This document shows, in pieces, positions 34,198-43,508 of a stretch of DNA of 63,710 nt. The DNA is taken from contig JASBRS010000003.1 in assembly GCA_030149325.1 (NCBI GenBank), positions 1-63,710 on the forward strand, read 5' to 3'. Source of the DNA: Deinococci bacterium (GTDB taxonomy: Bacteria > Deinococcota > Deinococci > Deinococcales > Trueperaceae). The first letter of the stretch is position 1, and the number at the start of each line of letters is the position of its first letter. The position numbers and the translations under genes are program-made. The notes beneath the pieces were generated by a model. It made no database searches, had not been told where the DNA came from, and saw nothing but the letters and a program-made list of their open reading frames with translations.

Positions 34198-35187
34198 GTT
34201 CAGCCTGGCCGCCAGCCGCGACGTGACGTCGGCCGCGCACAGGAAGCCGCGACCGCTCATGGCGCCCACGAAGGTCACGTGCGGCGCGACCTCGCGCACC
34301 ACCGGCCGGGGCGTAGCCCCCCGGGCGCGCACCCCGCTCCACAGGGCCGTCCCGGGGAGCTCCGCCGCGCCCGGCAACCAGCGTCCGAGATCGTGCAGCA
34401 GGCGCGCCGGCGCCTCCGGCTCGGGAACGTCGGGATCGCGGTGGTTGCCGCCGACGTAGCCGTGGGTGCCGTCGAAGGCAGCGTAGACCGAGCCCCCCAG
34501 GGGCAGGCGCGGGCGGCCGAGCTCCGCCGTCGAGAAGGTCACGACGTCGCCGGCCACGGCGGTCGTGGCCGGCAGCTCGAGCCCCGGTGACGGGTCGGCC
34601 CCGATGCACAGCAGCAACTGCGGCGTCACCAGCGTGCCCGCGCTGGTGACGAGCCGGACGCCGTCGGCCATAGGCTCGGCGGCGAGCAGGCGCACGCCCT
34701 CGCGCACCTCCACCCCCGAGGCCTCGGCGGCGCTGCGCAGCGCCGCCAGCAGCCGTCGCGGTCGCAGCCAGCCGGCGTCCTCGGCCAGCAGGGCCCCGAA
34801 CGGGGCCCGGTAGGGGGCGGGGACGCGCTCGGGCTCGAGCCAGTGCACCCCCTCCAGGCGCCGCCAGGCGCGGGCGCGGCGTTCGCTCGGCGCGATGCGC
34901 AGCACGCCGCTGCGCTCGGCCCCGGGGTCCAGGCCCTGGGCGCGCAGCTCCTCGACCACCCGCCAGAACGCCCTCGCCCCGGCCAGGTCGTCGGGGTGGG
35001 CGCGGGCGCTGCTGCCGCGCTGCGGGTTGATCAGCGCGGCCGGTCCCGAGGAGGCTCCCTGGCGTCCGATGCGGCCGCGCTCGAGCAGCAGCGCCGGGAG
35101 GGCGCGGCGGCCCAGCGCGTAGGCCAGGCTCATCCCGACCACGCCGCCGCCGACGATCACCGGGCGCGGCTCGACGGCTCCGTTCAT
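34180..35187 (-). CDS. FAD-dependent oxidase, MnmC oxidase-half homologue
   Basis: 335 residues of the DAO (glycine-oxidase-like) fold. The dinucleotide site is VIVGGGVVGMSLAYALG, and the C-terminal FAD contact is HVTFVGAMSGRGFLCAAD. It resembles the C-terminal half of bifunctional MnmC, which removes the carboxymethyl group from cmnm5(s2)U34 of tRNA. Its ATG overlaps the mnmD stop (ATGA), so the two halves of MnmC are separate but coupled proteins in the same order as the fusion. An unrelated amino-acid oxidase is less likely given the context. Confidence 0.85.
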   Translation of the reverse strand: MNGAVEPRPVIVGGGVVGMSLAYALGRRALPALLLERGRIGRQGASSGPAALINPQRGSSARAHPDDLAGARAFWRVVEELRAQGLDPGAERSGVLRIAPSERRARAWRRLEGVHWLEPERVPAPYRAPFGALLAEDAGWLRPRRLLAALRSAAEASGVEVREGVRLLAAEPMADGVRLVTSAGTLVTPQLLLCIGADPSPGLELPATTAVAGDVVTFSTAELGRPRLPLGGSVYAAFDGTHGYVGGNHRDPDVPEPEAPARLLHDLGRWLPGAAELPGTALWSGVRARGATPRPVVREVAPHVTFVGAMSGRGFLCAADVTSRLAARLNEGGAS

Positions 35188-35867
35188 CGGAGCTCCGGCC
35201 GCTGCGCCACCAGCACCTCGCGCTTGCCGCCGGGAGGCCCGGGGACCTTGCGCACCTCGAAGCCGACCGCCTCCAGGCGGCGGCGCACCGCGCCCTTCAC
35301 GGTGTAGCTGGCGAGCCGCCCGCCGGGCGCCAGCGCGGCGAAGAGCGTTGCCAGGAAGGCCTCGTCCCACAGCTCGGGGTTGACGTCGGGGCTGAAGGCG
35401 TCGTGGTAGACGGCGTGCACGCCGGTCGGCAGGACCGCGTCGCGGGCGTCGCCCAGCACCAGCTCGAGGTGGGCTCCCGCCAGCTCGTTGACGTGGCGGG
35501 CGGGAGCGGCCGCGCTCACCCCGGCGAGCCACGCCAGCAGCGCGTCGGCGGGCGCGGGGTCGGGGAGCAGGGAGCGGTAGTCGAGGGCGTACAGCGCCTC
35601 CGCCGGCAGCAGGTCGCGCTCGAGCGCGACGTACGCGAGCGGCGCGCGGCGGGGGGCGGCGAGCGTGACCAGGGCGTTCAGACCGGCTCCGAAGCCCACC
35701 TCCAGGACGGTGGTGGGCAGCCCCTCGGCCAGCCGTCGTGCCACGCCGCTCCCCTCCAGGAAGACGTGGCGAGCCTCGGTCAGCGCGCCGCGCTGGGAGT
35801 GGTAGCTCTCGCCGTAGCGGGGGGCCATCAGCGTCCGGCTGCCGTCGTCGGTGACGCGGATCTCCAC
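35184..35867 (-). CDS. mnmD: tRNA (mnm5s2U34)-methyltransferase, MnmD (DUF752)
   Basis: 227 residues, class I AdoMet methyltransferase that methylates nm5U34 in the tRNA wobble position. The start TDDGSRTLMAPRYGESYHSQRGA is the DUF752 hallmark. The AdoMet motif is LEVGFGAGLNAL, and YHDAFSPDVNPELWDE is the family-specific catalytic region. GTG 35867 lies 6 nt after TACATT (35874-35879, minus strand). It is followed immediately by the oxidase half. Confidence 0.93.
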   Translation of the reverse strand: MEIRVTDDGSRTLMAPRYGESYHSQRGALTEARHVFLEGSGVARRLAEGLPTTVLEVGFGAGLNALVTLAAPRRAPLAYVALERDLLPAEALYALDYRSLLPDPAPADALLAWLAGVSAAAPARHVNELAGAHLELVLGDARDAVLPTGVHAVYHDAFSPDVNPELWDEAFLATLFAALAPGGRLASYTVKGAVRRRLEAVGFEVRKVPGPPGGKREVLVAQRPELR

Positions 35868-35873
35868 GATCCC

Positions 35874-35924
35874 AATGTAGCCCCCGCGGGCGCTCCCCAG
35901 GCCGGGAGGGAAGCGCGGTATAAC
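35874..35924. promoter_or_regulatory. Divergent promoter pair, mnmD / HAD-IB protein
   Basis: Minus-strand TACATT (35874-35879) and plus-strand TATAAC (35919-35924) face outward, 39 bp apart. The start codons follow after 6 and 7 nt respectively. Confidence 0.65.
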
Positions 35925-35931
35925 GGGGACC

Positions 35932-36600
35932 GTGGCTGTCGCCGCCGACCTCGAGGGGACGCTGACCACCGGCCAGACGTGGCGTGCGTTGGGGGCGTAC
36001 CTGGCGTCGCACGGGCGCGGCGGAGCCTACCGCGGCATGTTCCTGCGCAACCTGCCGGGCGCGCTGCTGGCGCGCTCGGGCGTGATCGCCCTCGAGCCCT
36101 TCCGGGAGCGCTGGCTCGAGCGCATCGTGGCGCTGTTCGCCGGCACCCCCGTCGAGGAGTTCGAGGAGGTCGCGGCCTGGGTGGTCGACGAGGTGCTGTG
36201 GCCGCTGCGCCGCCCCGAGGTGGTGGCCGCGATGCGCGTCCACCAGGCCGCCGGCGAGCAGGTCGTGCTGGTGTCGGGGGCCTTCCAGCCGGTGGTCGAG
36301 GCGTTCGCCCGGCGCCTGCAGCGCGAGACCGGGTCGGACCTGCCGTTGGCGCTGGGAACGCCCTTGCGTTCGCGCGACGGGCGCCTCCAGGGGGGCCTGG
36401 CCGCTCCCCTCAACATCGGTGAACACAAGGCGCGGCGTCTGCACGACACCCTCGGCGACGAGCGCCTCTACGCCGCCTACGGCGACTCCGGCGACGACGT
36501 GCCGATGCTGCTGCTCAGCGACCGGCCCGTGGCCGTCTACCCCGACGCCGTGCTGCGGCGCACCGCGGGCGACCTGGGGTGGTCGGTGTTCGAACCCTGA
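35932..36600 (+). CDS. HAD-IB family phosphatase (SerB-like)
   Basis: 222 residues. Motif I is ADLEGTLT, with Glu in place of the second Asp, as in ThrH-type members. Motif II is LVSGAFQP, the Lys is in GEHKARRL, and motif IV is YGDSGDDVPML. The overall order matches phosphoserine phosphatase-like HAD-IB enzymes. The helical cap is long (about 15-95). Substrate unknown. GTG 35932 lies 7 nt after TATAAC. Confidence 0.88.
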   Translation: MAVAADLEGTLTTGQTWRALGAYLASHGRGGAYRGMFLRNLPGALLARSGVIALEPFRERWLERIVALFAGTPVEEFEEVAAWVVDEVLWPLRRPEVVAAMRVHQAAGEQVVLVSGAFQPVVEAFARRLQRETGSDLPLALGTPLRSRDGRLQGGLAAPLNIGEHKARRLHDTLGDERLYAAYGDSGDDVPMLLLSDRPVAVYPDAVLRRTAGDLGWSVFEP

Positions 36601-36691
36601 ACCGCGCCCGGCGGCCGCGACCGGAAACCGCTAAGCTGGGGGAGCCCACGCCGGGAGGCGCGGGTCCGCGCTGCGGGATCGAACGGCGACC

Positions 36692-38152
36692 ATGAGACGT
36701 CTGTTCACGATGATGTGGGACCAGGTGCAGGCGACGGGGCCACAGCTCCGCCACTGGTGGAGCACGCTGTCGCTCGATCCCAGCACCTGGCTGCCGTTCA
36801 CCTGGGTGCTGGTGGGCGCCGCGGGGGTGCTGCTGCTGGTCCTGCTGCTGCGTCCACGTCGCACCACGCGGCGCAGGCGCCCCGAGCTGCTGATCTCCCA
36901 CGGTGCGCTGTACGTGACCTCGGTCGAGGCGTCGCAGGCCGACCTGCGCGCGCCCGCCGGAGGCATCTACCGGCTGTCGATGACGGTGAGCAACCTCAGC
37001 GCCGTTCCGGTGCAGCTCCTGGAGCTGGCGGTCCGGACCAACGGCTCGACCGCCCCGTCGACCGCCGAGGTGCCCGCCCTGCTGCCGCCGCACGGCGCGG
37101 TCGAGGTGAGCGCCGAGTTGCGGGGCGCCGGAGGCGACCGGGGCACCATCGAGCTGTTCGTGTACGCCCCCGACCTGCCGCCCAAGACCTTCCGCGTGCG
37201 TGCGCGCTTGCAGTGGGAGCCGTGGAACGCCCGCTTCCGGGTGCTGGCGCTGGAACAGGACGTGACGCCGGCGCGCGGCGTTGGCGAGCGGCGGGCGCGT
37301 CGGCCGCAGCCGCCCAGCGGCCGGGGCGTGACCTCGTCCCGACGCGGCGGCGGGCGCAGCGGGCCGCGAGCCGTGGACTTCGAGGAGGACGTGCGCTTCG
37401 AGCCGCGCCCGGGATCGGCGCGACCGCGGACGTCGGATGCGCCGCGGCCGTCGCCGACCTCCGCGCCCACAGGGGCCCGGCCCCGCGATCGCCTGCCGCC
37501 GGACGCCGAGCCCACCCTGATCACCGACGAGGCCGAGCCCCCCGCCCGAGCGCGCGAGCCCCGCTCGGCGGCCGTCTGGCCGCCACGCCGCCCGCGAGCC
37601 GACGACGCCGCGGTGGAGCGCGAGGCGCCCGAGGACGCGGCGCCCGGTGCTCCCCCTGCCGGCATCGGACGCGCCTCGCGCGGACCCCGGCCGTTCCTGT
37701 CCACGGGCTCGCGCGGCCGCAGCGACGGGCCGGTCCCGGAGGGAAGGCCGGCTGGAGACGAGCCACGACCGTCGGCGCCCGCTGGCTTCCGCGCCGATCG
37801 CCAGGACGCCGCACCGGCGCAGGCGGAGCGGCGGCCCGCGGAGCGAGTGCGCCCGCCGGGAGCCCGGGTCGACGCTGCGGGCGCGGACCCCGGCGAGAGC
37901 CCGGCCGAGCCCCGCCGTGAGCGCCGACCTGGCCCGGCACCGGCGCCTGCGGGGCAGACCTCGGGCCGGACCGCGCGAACCACGCCCGAGCCGTCCCCGA
38001 GCTCGCCGCCCGACGCCGCGCGCCGCCCCGGCAAGGCTGCCGGTACGGACGAGTCGGAGGCCGCGACCGAGGAACCCTCCGGCGGAGCGGCCGACGATAC
38101 CGACGCCGAGGCCGGCGAGCGCCGCCGACTGACGTTCCCCGACGAGTTCTGA
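36692..38152 (+). CDS. Membrane-anchored protein with long disordered tail, function unknown
   Basis: 486 residues. One transmembrane helix (about 36-54) is followed by a basic stop-transfer sequence and a compact beta-rich domain (about 65-190: YRLSMTVSNLSAVPVQLLELAVRTNG) that could be Ig-like. Residues 200-486 are Pro/Ala/Arg/Asp-rich low complexity with no fold expected. The tail ends LTFPDEF, a short non-low-complexity motif that could be a docking peptide. I recognise no family. ATG 36692 is the first in frame. Confidence 0.75.
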   Translation: MRRLFTMMWDQVQATGPQLRHWWSTLSLDPSTWLPFTWVLVGAAGVLLLVLLLRPRRTTRRRRPELLISHGALYVTSVEASQADLRAPAGGIYRLSMTVSNLSAVPVQLLELAVRTNGSTAPSTAEVPALLPPHGAVEVSAELRGAGGDRGTIELFVYAPDLPPKTFRVRARLQWEPWNARFRVLALEQDVTPARGVGERRARRPQPPSGRGVTSSRRGGGRSGPRAVDFEEDVRFEPRPGSARPRTSDAPRPSPTSAPTGARPRDRLPPDAEPTLITDEAEPPARAREPRSAAVWPPRRPRADDAAVEREAPEDAAPGAPPAGIGRASRGPRPFLSTGSRGRSDGPVPEGRPAGDEPRPSAPAGFRADRQDAAPAQAERRPAERVRPPGARVDAAGADPGESPAEPRRERRPGPAPAPAGQTSGRTARTTPEPSPSSPPDAARRPGKAAGTDESEAATEEPSGGAADDTDAEAGERRRLTFPDEF

Positions 38153-38279
38153 GCCGACGCCGGCATCGCCCTCGCCGCCCGTCGCCGCAGGGCCACCCGG
38201 AACCTCGCCCGGAACGACGCCGGCGGGGCGCTGCCGCCGTCGCCACGGCGGCGGTATGCTGGGCAGCCTGGAGGTCCGA

Positions 38280-39395
38280 ATGAAGATCGAGCGCGTCGAG
38301 CTCCGGGAGCTGTCGGCCCGGTTGCGGTTCCGCTTCGAGACGAGCTTCGGGTCCGAGCAGGACCTGCGCAAGCTCATCCTCACGGTGCACGCCGAGGGCC
38401 TCGAGGGGTACGGCGAGGTCACCGCCGGCAACGAGCCCGGGTACAGCTACGAGACGGCGGACACCGCCTGGGCGGCGCTGGAGCACTACGTGCTGCCGCG
38501 GGTGGTGGGGCGCTCGTTCGCCACCGCCGCCGAGCTGCTGGCCGAGCTGGCCGGCATCCGCGGCCACAACATGGCGGTCGCGGCGCTCGAGACGGCCTTC
38601 TGGGACCTGCAGGCGAAGGCCGCCGGGGTGCCGCTGTGGACGCTCCTCGGCGGCGTCGGGCGCGACCTGCCGGTGGGGGCCTCGATCGGGATCCAGGCCA
38701 GCGTCGATGCCACCGTCGAGCAGGCGCTGCGCCACGCCGAGCAGGGTTACCAGCGCCTGAAGTTCAAGATCAAGCCCGGCTGGGACGTGGCGCCGCTGCG
38801 CGCGGTGCGTTCAGCGCTGCCCGACATGGCGCTGAGCGTCGACGCCAACAGCGCCTACCGGCTCACCGACGCGCGCACCTTCCAGCTCCTCGACGAGCTC
38901 GGGCTCGACTACATCGAGCAGCCGCTGGCCCACGACGACCTGGCCGACCACGTCAAGCTGCAAGCGATGCTGGCGACCCCTCTGTGCCTCGACGAATCGG
39001 TGCACTCCCCCGAGGACGCGCGCAAGGCGCTGGAGGCGGGGGCCGGGCGCGTCATCAACGTCAAGCTCGGCCGCGTGCGCGGCCACCTGCAGGCGCGTCG
39101 CGTCGCCGACGTGGCGCTGGCCTTCGGGGCGCCGGTGTGGTGCGGCGGCATGCTCGAGCTGGGCATCGGACGCGCGCACAACCTCCACATGACGGCGCAC
39201 GAGGCCTTCACGCTGCCGGGGGACACCTCGAGCGCCAGTCGCTACTGGGACGAGGACATCGTCGAGCCGCTGCTCGAGGCGGTGGACGGCTTCCAGCGTC
39301 TTCCGCAGGGACCGGGTCTGGGCGTGACCCTGAAGCGCGAGCTCATCGAGCGTGCGACGGTGCGCAGCCTGACGGTGGACGCCGGCGCGGCTTGA
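38280..39395 (+). CDS. menC: o-Succinylbenzoate synthase / N-acylamino-acid racemase (enolase superfamily)
   Basis: 371 residues, mandelate-racemase/muconate-lactonising subgroup. The KxK catalytic pair is in RLKFKIKPGW; metal ligands lie in LSVDANSAY, DYIEQPL and LCLDES; the second Lys is in VINVKLGR. Closest in type to the Deinococcus N-acylamino-acid racemases, which also have OSBS activity. Menaquinone synthesis is the likeliest role, fitting the NDH-2 nearby, but no other men gene is in the window. ATG 38280 has GGAGGT upstream; a TATGCT box lies at 38255-38260. Confidence 0.9.
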   Translation: MKIERVELRELSARLRFRFETSFGSEQDLRKLILTVHAEGLEGYGEVTAGNEPGYSYETADTAWAALEHYVLPRVVGRSFATAAELLAELAGIRGHNMAVAALETAFWDLQAKAAGVPLWTLLGGVGRDLPVGASIGIQASVDATVEQALRHAEQGYQRLKFKIKPGWDVAPLRAVRSALPDMALSVDANSAYRLTDARTFQLLDELGLDYIEQPLAHDDLADHVKLQAMLATPLCLDESVHSPEDARKALEAGAGRVINVKLGRVRGHLQARRVADVALAFGAPVWCGGMLELGIGRAHNLHMTAHEAFTLPGDTSSASRYWDEDIVEPLLEAVDGFQRLPQGPGLGVTLKRELIERATVRSLTVDAGAA

Positions 39396-40033
39396 CCGCG
39401 GAGCTGGTGCAGGTGCCCCTGCTGGTGCAGGTGCCCCTGCTGGTGCAGGGGGCGCTGTTGGGGCTGTCGGCGGCGATGCTGCCGGGGCCGTTCCAGGCGT
39501 TCGTGCTGTCGGAGGCCGCGCGGCGCGGCTGGCGGCGGACGCTGCCGGTGGCGACCGCGCCGCTGCTCTCCGACGGGCCGGTCCTGCTGGTGGTGTTCCT
39601 GGCGGTCAGCCGCCTGCCCGACGCCGCGCTGGAAGGCATGCGCGTCGCCGGGGGCCTGTTCATGGGCTACCTCGCCTACGGCGCGGTCCGCTGGCTGCGG
39701 CGCGGGCCCGAGCCTCGAGGGGCTGGCTACGGCGGCGTGCTGAGGGGCGCCGTGATGAACCTCCTCAACCCCAACCCCTGGCTCTTCTGGGGCCTGGTGG
39801 GCGCGCCCATCCTGGTGGCGGCCTGGCAGCGCGCGCCCGCGCAGGCCGTCGCCTTCCTGGTCGCCTTCTACCTGGCGCTGATGGCGGTGACCGCGGCCCT
39901 GATCGTGGTGTTCGGGGAGGCGGCGGACCGGGGGCCGAGGTTGCGGCGGGCGCTGCTGGGGATCGCCGCGCTGGCCCTGGCGGGCTTCGGCGTGCTGCAG
40001 GTCGTGACCGGGCTGCGTCGGCTGCTGGCGTGA
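39392..40033 (+). CDS. LysE-type amino-acid/metabolite exporter
   Basis: 213 residues, about six transmembrane helices. The family motif AMLPGPFQAFVLSEAARRGWRR in helix 1 and the NLLNPNPWLFW segment are present. The TTG 39392 start overlaps the menC stop (TTGA); GTG 39407 is an alternative. The first residues after the start are encoded by an 18-bp tandem repeat that lengthens the hydrophobic N-terminus (LVQVPL repeated). Probable co-transcription with menC. Confidence 0.82.
   Translation: MTAELVQVPLLVQVPLLVQGALLGLSAAMLPGPFQAFVLSEAARRGWRRTLPVATAPLLSDGPVLLVVFLAVSRLPDAALEGMRVAGGLFMGYLAYGAVRWLRRGPEPRGAGYGGVLRGAVMNLLNPNPWLFWGLVGAPILVAAWQRAPAQAVAFLVAFYLALMAVTAALIVVFGEAADRGPRLRRALLGIAALALAGFGVLQVVTGLRRLLA
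39403..39448 (+). repeat. 18-bp in-frame tandem repeat, 2.6 copies
   Basis: The unit GCTGGTGCAGGTGCCCCT occurs at 39403-39420 and 39421-39438, and its first 10 bp again at 39439-39448. It lies in the 5' end of the LysE gene and adds six residues per copy to the N-terminal hydrophobic segment, so copy-number change would keep the frame. Confidence 0.85.
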
Positions 40034-40108
40034 GCGTGCCCGCCCCGCGCCGGTCCGATGGCGGCGGACCCTACCGTTCGGAACGGGATCGGGTCGTAGC
40101 ATGACGCC

Positions 40109-41002
40109 ATGAACGAGGATCTGGTAGGCAAGGTCGCGGTCGTCACGGGCGCCAGTTCGGGCATCGGCCGAGAGCTGGCGCGCGGGCTGGCGGAGCGCGG
40201 GGCCACGGTGCTGGCGGTGTCGCGGGGCTCGGGCTCGGGCCAGCGGGTGGTCGACGAGCTGCGCCTGAGCACCGGCAACGAGCGGGTGCGGTTCCTGCCC
40301 GCCGACCTGTCGTCGCTCGCGGAGGTGCGCTCGGTGGCCGCGTTGATCACCGCCGAGGAGCCGCGGATCGACCTGCTGGTGAACAACGCCGGTGCCTACT
40401 TCGCGCGCCGCACCACCACCGTCGACGGCTACGAGGCGACCTTCGCGCTCAACCACCTGGCGCCGTTCCTGCTCACGCACCTGCTGGCGGAGGGACTCGC
40501 CCGCGCTCCACAGGCGCGCGTGGTGGGGACCGCCTCGGCGGCGTCGCGGGCCGGGCGGCTGCGCCTCGACGACCCCATGCTGGAGCGCCGCTACGACGGC
40601 TGGGCGGCCTACAGCCAGTCGAAGCTGGCCAACGTGGCCTTCACCGTCGAGCTGGCGCGGCGGTTGGAGGGCACCCCCACGTCCGCGTACGCCTTCCATC
40701 CCGGCTTCGTCGACTCCGGCTTCGGTGCGGGCAGCACCGTGATGAACCGGCTCCTGCGCCTGGCCGCGCGGCTGTTCGCGCGCACGCCGGAGCAGGGCGC
40801 CGACACCGGCATCTACCTGGCCACCTCGGCCGAGGTCGCCGGCGCGTCCGGCGGCTACTTCGCCGACAGGAAGCGCATCCAGCCCAAGGCGGCCGCGCTC
40901 GATCGCGGCCTGGGCGAGCGCTTCTGGCGGCTCAGCGAGGAGCTGGTGGGGCTGACCCCCCAGGAGCGCGCCGCTCTGCAACGGGCGCAGCGCGCCGCCT
41001 GA
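40109..41002 (+). CDS. Short-chain dehydrogenase/reductase
   Basis: 297 residues, NAD(P)-binding Rossmann protein close to retinol-dehydrogenase-like SDRs. Cofactor motif TGASSGIG (about 13-20), NNAG, catalytic Ser in TASAAS and YSQSK with the Tyr and Lys. Substrate unknown. ATG 40109 lies 6 nt after TAGCAT (40097-40102). The stop is followed by short tandem repeats. Confidence 0.93.
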   Translation: MNEDLVGKVAVVTGASSGIGRELARGLAERGATVLAVSRGSGSGQRVVDELRLSTGNERVRFLPADLSSLAEVRSVAALITAEEPRIDLLVNNAGAYFARRTTTVDGYEATFALNHLAPFLLTHLLAEGLARAPQARVVGTASAASRAGRLRLDDPMLERRYDGWAAYSQSKLANVAFTVELARRLEGTPTSAYAFHPGFVDSGFGAGSTVMNRLLRLAARLFARTPEQGADTGIYLATSAEVAGASGGYFADRKRIQPKAAALDRGLGERFWRLSEELVGLTPQERAALQRAQRAA

Positions 41003-41003
41003 G

Positions 41004-41057
41004 GGCGCCGCCCTCGCCTGACGGCGCCGCCCTCGCTTGACGGCGCCGCCTCACCTG
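41004..41057. repeat. 19-bp tandem repeat downstream of the SDR gene
   Basis: Units GGCGCCGCCCTCGCCTGAC (41004-41022) and the same with one change (41023-41041) are followed by a degenerate third copy (41042-41057). Each unit carries the palindrome GGCGCC, and GAGGGC/GCCCTC can pair at its start. It lies between convergent genes and might end transcription from both sides. Confidence 0.7.
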
Positions 41058-41068
41058 CGGGCGCGGCC

Positions 41069-41371
41069 TCAGGCGTCGGCGAGCGGCCGGCGACAGCGCA
41101 CGCACGACGCCTGGTCGGGGACGCGGGCGCCGCAGTGCGGGCAGCGGAGGCTGCCGCGGACAACGGCACGGGCGCCGAGCGCGGTGAGCTCGCCGGCGAT
41201 GAGCACGGCGTCCTCCTCGGTGATGTCGCTGATGGTCAGTTCGAGGTCGCCGGCGCAAGCGTCGACCAGGAAGGTGCCGCGCCGGTAGGGGTGCGGGGCG
41301 AGGCCGTCGTTGCCGCGCGCCACGGCGCGCCGCAGGTCGCCGAAGAAGCGCCACAGGGCGGCCTCGTTCAT
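41069..41371 (-). CDS. Small zinc-ribbon protein of unknown function
   Basis: 100 residues. The N-terminal 70 residues are a compact alpha/beta part (WRFFGDLRRAV ... LELTISDITEEDAVLIAGELTALGA) and the tail is a CxxC-CxxC zinc ribbon (CPHC and CVRC). Family not recognised. ATG 41371 lies 7 nt after TACCCT (41379-41384, minus strand). cysK is divergent. Confidence 0.75.
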   Translation of the reverse strand: MNEAALWRFFGDLRRAVARGNDGLAPHPYRRGTFLVDACAGDLELTISDITEEDAVLIAGELTALGARAVVRGSLRCPHCGARVPDQASCVRCRRPLADA

Positions 41372-41378
41372 CGCCTCC

Positions 41379-41427
41379 AGGGTAGCAGAGCGATACGACA
41401 CCGCCCCGGCGCGCACGCACGTAGACT
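41379..41427. promoter_or_regulatory. Divergent promoter pair, zinc-ribbon protein / cysK
   Basis: Minus-strand TACCCT (41379-41384) and plus-strand TAGACT (41422-41427) face outward, 37 bp apart. Starts follow after 7 and 6 nt. Confidence 0.65.
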
Positions 41428-41433
41428 TCGACC

Positions 41434-42396
<963 letters not shown>

Positions 42397-42429
42397 GGGC
42401 GGCTGCCGACGGCGGGGTCGACGCGGGCG

Positions 42430-42654
42430 TCAGCCGAACAGCGGGTCGCTGGAGGGCAGCTCGACGGCGTCCGTCACCAGCTCAAGCCGGAAGCGCAGCA
42501 CGCCACGCTCCAGATCGGCGCCGGTGACGGTGCCGCGCGCGAACCCCAGGACGTCGACGACGTACGTCGCGCTGCCGTAGTGCAGCCGCACCCGCCCGCG
42601 CCGGCGGGCGGCCCGTTCGAACAGGGCGTCCAGCTCCTGCCGGGTCGCGGCCAC
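42430..42654 (-). CDS. Small conserved protein of unknown function
   Basis: 74 residues. A helical start (TRQELDALFERAARRRGR) is followed by a beta-rich region (VRLHYGSATYVVDVLGFARGTVTG ... LRFRLELVTDAVEL) that vaguely resembles an SH3- or WYL-like barrel. I would not assign it. GTG 42654 is 4 bp after the IMPase stop on the same strand, so it is probably the second gene of that transcript. Confidence 0.65.
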   Translation of the reverse strand: MAATRQELDALFERAARRRGRVRLHYGSATYVVDVLGFARGTVTGADLERGVLRFRLELVTDAVELPSSDPLFG

Positions 42655-42658
42655 GGGG

Positions 42659-43474
42659 TCAGCCGGCCAGCACCGACCCGAGGTCGAGGAGGCGCAGCAG
42701 CTTGCCGTGCAGGTGGCCGTTGCTGGCGACCAGCGAGGGCTCGCCCAGGCGGTAGGGGCTGCCGTCGGCCAGCGTCACCGTGCCGCCGGCCTCCTGGATC
42801 AGCAGGATGCCGGCGGCCACGTCCCAGGGGTTGAGGCCGAGCTCCCAGAAGCCGTCGAGGCGACCGGCAGCCACCGAGCACAGGTCGAGGGCGGCCGACC
42901 CCGGCCGGCGGATCGAGCGCACCTGCGGCAACACCCGCCCGAACACCTCGACGTTGCGGTGGATGGTGTCGTCGACGTAGGCGAAGCCGGTGCCCAACAG
43001 CGCGCGCTTGGGCACGGTCTCGTCGCTCACCCGCAAGGGGCGGCCGTTGAGGAGGGCACCGCGGCCCGCCACGGCGCTGAACAGCTCGTCGCGCAATCCG
43101 TCGTAGACGACGCCGACCTCGACCCGGCCATCGATCTCGAGGGCGATGGAGACGCAGAAGAAGGGGAAGCCGTGGGCGTAGTTGACCGTCCCGTCGAGGG
43201 GGTCGACGATCCAGCGGTAGCGGGCGTCGGCCGTGCCCGCCGAGCCGGTCCCCTGCTCCTCGCCCAGCACCACGTGGTCGGGATAGGCCGCCAGGACGAT
43301 CTCGCGGATCGCCGTCTCGCACAGCCGGTCGACCTGCGTGACGATGTCGACGTCGCTGGACTTGGTGTCCACCTCGAGCTCGCCGCCGAGGTGGGTGAGC
43401 TGGATCCGGGCCGCCTCCCGGGCGGCGCGGATGGCGGTGTGCAGGAAGGGCGTACGGGGGTCGGCGTCGGCCAT
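42659..43474 (-). CDS. Inositol monophosphatase family protein
   Basis: 271 residues, Mg-dependent Li-sensitive phosphatase fold. Metal motifs: GEEQG, DPLDGTVNYAHGFPFF and the C-terminal WDVAAGILLIQEAGG. May act on inositol phosphate, PAP or histidinol phosphate. ATG 43474 is 6 nt after TACGAT (43481-43486, minus strand); longer starts run into the next gene's 3' end. Followed by a small unknown gene 4 bp away. Confidence 0.93.
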   Translation of the reverse strand: MADADPRTPFLHTAIRAAREAARIQLTHLGGELEVDTKSSDVDIVTQVDRLCETAIREIVLAAYPDHVVLGEEQGTGSAGTADARYRWIVDPLDGTVNYAHGFPFFCVSIALEIDGRVEVGVVYDGLRDELFSAVAGRGALLNGRPLRVSDETVPKRALLGTGFAYVDDTIHRNVEVFGRVLPQVRSIRRPGSAALDLCSVAAGRLDGFWELGLNPWDVAAGILLIQEAGGTVTLADGSPYRLGEPSLVASNGHLHGKLLRLLDLGSVLAG

Positions 43475-43508
43475 GGCGTCATCGTACCAGCGGCCGCGAC
43501 GCTGTCCG

